This document shows positions 13,940 through 16,008 of a DNA stretch of 16,008 nucleotides, one piece after another. The stretch lies in NCBI GenBank assembly GCA_902795255.1, contig CADBKS010000127.1:1-16008 (forward strand), written 5' to 3'. Each line of letters opens with the position of its first letter. Position 1 is the first letter of the stretch. The translations under genes and the position numbers were made by a program. The DNA is from an uncultured Chloroflexota bacterium (GTDB taxonomy: Bacteria; Chloroflexota; Anaerolineae; Anaerolineales; Anaerolineaceae). The notes under the pieces were generated by a model. The model did no database searches, was not told where the DNA came from, and saw only the letters and a program-made list of their open reading frames with translations.

Positions 13940-16003
13940 ATGAAGAACACATCCAAATTCATGTCGTTGCTTCTGGTTGTCGTCATGGTTCTGGCTTCCG
14001 TTCTTTCTGCCGCCGCGCAGGAATACGAACGTGCTGACGATGAAGACATCTATGAAGAAGTTCTCGGCGATTTCGAAGCTTATATGGAAGCTGCCGAAGC
14101 CGCTGAAACCATTGACGAACGCTTCGTCCTCGAAGCCCAGGCTGAAGCCTACCTTCTGGACAGCGCTGTCATGATCCCGAACACCACCCAGGGCGGCGCC
14201 TACACCATCAGCCGTGTTGCCTATCGTACGATCCCGTACGCCAACTGGGGGAATGATGATGACCGCTGGGGCACCATGGTCGCCGCCAACGAATTCATCA
14301 CCAAAGAAGACCGCGAAGAATTCAAGGCCGCATGGCAGGCCGCTGTTGCCGGTGAAGGCGAATACGACCCGGCTCAGATGCTGCTCGACAAGGGCTACAC
14401 CCTCGCGACCGATTACCGCACCACCTTCGCCACCGCTCCGGTGACCCTCGACTGGCTGAACACCTCTTCCCAGTCCGATACCGAGATCACTGTCCAGACC
14501 GTTGACGGCCTCGTCCAGTACAACAACCTGGGCCAGATGACCCCGAAACTCGCCGAATCCTGGGAAGTCAGCGAAGACGGCCTGACCTACACCTTCCACA
14601 TCCGCGATAATGCCTACTGGTACACCTCCGAAGGCGCTGAATACGCCCCTGTGACCGCCGGTGACTTCGTTGCCGGTTTCCGCCACATGCTGGATACCCA
14701 GGCCGGCCTCGAATGGCTGGTTGAAGGCGTCGTTGCCGGTGCTTCCGAATACCTGAACGGCGGTTCCTGGGACGAAGTCGGCTACGAAGCTGCTGATGAC
14801 AAGACCCTTGTCGTCACCCTCGAAGCCCCGACCTCCTACTTCATGACCATGCTCACCTACTCCTGCTTCCTGCCCATCTGCGAAGACTGGTACCTGAGCC
14901 ATGGCGGTGTTTTCGGCATCGAAGAATTCGCTGAAGCTTCTGCCGACACCAACACCTACACCTACGGTATGAACACCGATGTCTCCTCCCAGGTCTACTG
15001 CGGTCCGTACCTGCTCCAGAAACTGGTTGCTGACTCCGAAATCGTCGTCGTCAAGAACGAAAACTACTATGACGCCGACAAAATCGTCATGAACAGCATC
15101 ACCTGGATCTATGACAACGGCGAAAACATGGCCCAGACCTACAAAGACACCGTTGACGGTATCTACGCCGGCCTCGGCCTGACCGAAGCTTCCGGTACCC
15201 TCGCCCTGGCGAAGGAAGACGGCAACTTCGACAAATATGCCTACGTTTCCGACACCACCTCCACCACCTACTTCGGTGGTCTGAATGTCAACCGCGGCAC
15301 CTTCGAACTGGCCTCCGGCGCTGTCAAATCCCCGAAGACCGAACAGCAGAAGATCGATACCCAGACCGCTCTGCTCAACAAGAACTTCCGCAAAGCCCTG
15401 CAGCACGCTTTCGATAAGGGTACTGTCAACGCTACCTCCCGTGGTGAAGATCTGAAGCTCGCCAACCTGCGCAACATGTACACGCATCCTGAATTCGTCC
15501 AGCTCGAAAACGACACTGTCGATCAGAACGGTCATGAATTCAAAGCCGGTACCATGTTCGGCGAAATGGTCCAGTACTATCTCGACGAAATGGGCGCCAA
15601 AGTCATCGTTGCCGACGCTGTCGACGGCTGGTACAACCCGGAAGCCGCTGTTGAATACCTCGCTGCCGCGAAGGAAGAACTCGGCGATTCCGTGACCTAC
15701 CCGATCCAGATCGATGTCGTTTACTACGGTGCATCCGCTGCGAACACTGCCCAGGCTCAGGCCTACAAACAGGTCATTGAAAACACCCTCGGTGCTGACT
15801 CCGTCCAGGTCAACCTGCTCGAAGCGACCACCTCTGAAGATTTCTATGCCTGCGGTTACCGCGCTTCCAACGGCGAAGCCGGCAACTTCGATATGTTCTA
15901 CGGCTCCGGTTGGGGCCCGGACTATGGTGATCCGAACACCTATCTGAACACCTTCCTGGGCGGCGGTGCCGGCTACATGACCAAGGTCATCGGCCTGTTC
16001 TAA
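13940..16003 (+). CDS. Oligopeptide ABC transporter substrate-binding protein (OppA/AmiA class), apparently circularly permuted
   Basis: 687 residues with a Sec signal peptide (about 1-26, cleavage near SAAA-Q) and no lipobox Cys. Residues about 155-687 are the SBP_bac_5 core: a lobe-I start (ATAPVTLDWLNTSSQ, TVQTVDGLVQYNNLGQMTPK), LAESWEVSEDGLTYTFHIRDN, the AmiA-like WYTSEGAEYAPVTAGDFVAG, and near the end GWGPDYGDPNTYLNTF. In AmiA/AliA-type proteins about 100-125 residues follow this last motif; here only about 16 follow before TAA. The missing part appears at residues about 36-136 instead: RFVLEAQAEAYLLDSAVMIP, SRVAYRTIPYANWGNDDDR and EFITKEDREEFKAAWQAAV, matching the family's 'RY..yA.AeAWL.DsalvIP', 'SK.vPFt.PyA..G' and 'vTteey..a...W' order. 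Codon choice is strongly biased (GAA, ACC, CTG, AAC, CGC), implying very high expression. The partner permease and ATPase genes are not in the window. Confidence 0.85.
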   Translation: MKNTSKFMSLLLVVVMVLASVLSAAAQEYERADDEDIYEEVLGDFEAYMEAAEAAETIDERFVLEAQAEAYLLDSAVMIPNTTQGGAYTISRVAYRTIPYANWGNDDDRWGTMVAANEFITKEDREEFKAAWQAAVAGEGEYDPAQMLLDKGYTLATDYRTTFATAPVTLDWLNTSSQSDTEITVQTVDGLVQYNNLGQMTPKLAESWEVSEDGLTYTFHIRDNAYWYTSEGAEYAPVTAGDFVAGFRHMLDTQAGLEWLVEGVVAGASEYLNGGSWDEVGYEAADDKTLVVTLEAPTSYFMTMLTYSCFLPICEDWYLSHGGVFGIEEFAEASADTNTYTYGMNTDVSSQVYCGPYLLQKLVADSEIVVVKNENYYDADKIVMNSITWIYDNGENMAQTYKDTVDGIYAGLGLTEASGTLALAKEDGNFDKYAYVSDTTSTTYFGGLNVNRGTFELASGAVKSPKTEQQKIDTQTALLNKNFRKALQHAFDKGTVNATSRGEDLKLANLRNMYTHPEFVQLENDTVDQNGHEFKAGTMFGEMVQYYLDEMGAKVIVADAVDGWYNPEAAVEYLAAAKEELGDSVTYPIQIDVVYYGASAANTAQAQAYKQVIENTLGADSVQVNLLEATTSEDFYACGYRASNGEAGNFDMFYGSGWGPDYGDPNTYLNTFLGGGAGYMTKVIGLF

Positions 16004-16008
16004 TGTCC

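Noticed and set aside
13937..15535. Long minus-strand open frame (532 codons) opposite the peptide-binding gene
   Set aside because: It lacks any recognisable domain and is Val/Gly/Phe-rich, as expected from reading GAA/ACC/GCC codons backwards. The strong codon bias of the real gene removes stops from the opposite strand.

Overview
The window is a gene-dense stretch of bacterial chromosome (about 10 protein genes, no intergenic gap over about 210 bases, no tRNA, rRNA, CRISPR array or insertion sequence that I can see). The best taxonomic hint is the gene at 1954-3540. It has a cytoplasmic N-terminal domain, one membrane helix and a large outer region, and resembles the 'baseplate J/gp47-like' membrane proteins I associate with Anaerolineae (Chloroflexota). 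It sits directly in front of ruvX and mltG. I read the organism as a probable Anaerolineae-like anaerobe; this is inference from family resemblance, not a database match.

Layout. (1) 1-458 (-): the start of an isochorismatase/nicotinamidase-type hydrolase that runs off the left edge, downstream of (2) hflX (521-1906, -), the ribosome-splitting GTPase. (3) Divergent from hflX is a tight plus-strand operon, 1954-6698: the baseplate-J-like membrane protein, ruvX, the murein transglycosylase mltG and a GT-C type membrane glycosyltransferase. It closes with a strong bidirectional hairpin terminator at 6704-6758. (4) Convergent to it is an SPFH/band-7 membrane-scaffold gene (6771-7850, -), whose well-positioned ATG lies in a different frame from the body of the gene. 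(5) 8120-9622 (+): a monocistronic GT-B-fold glycosyltransferase-like gene with its own terminator. (6) 9747-13740 (+): a three-gene operon joined by two ATGA overlaps: a Wzz-like chain-length regulator, a Wzy/WaaL-type polymerase or ligase, and a secreted HExxH metalloprotease with an immune-inhibitor-A-like C-terminal domain. (7) 13940-16003 (+): an oligopeptide-binding protein of the OppA/AmiA class with strongly biased codon use.

How the genes fit together. Much of the window concerns the cell envelope: peptidoglycan cutting (MltG), envelope glycosylation (GT-C and GT-B enzymes), polysaccharide length control and polymerisation (Wzz, Wzy), a secreted protease, a membrane scaffold and peptide capture. 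HflX and RuvX are housekeeping genes.

The most striking observation is the last gene. The segment that forms the C-terminal end of AmiA/AliA-type peptide-binding proteins lies here at the N-terminus, directly after the signal peptide, and the protein stops where that segment should begin. It reads as a naturally circularly permuted solute-binding protein. Other points of interest are apparent leaderless promoters (a -10 box 6-7 bases before the ATG) at hflX, its divergent neighbour and the wzz gene; a perfect 17-base palindrome over the wzz -35 box; and the frame break at the start of the SPFH gene.
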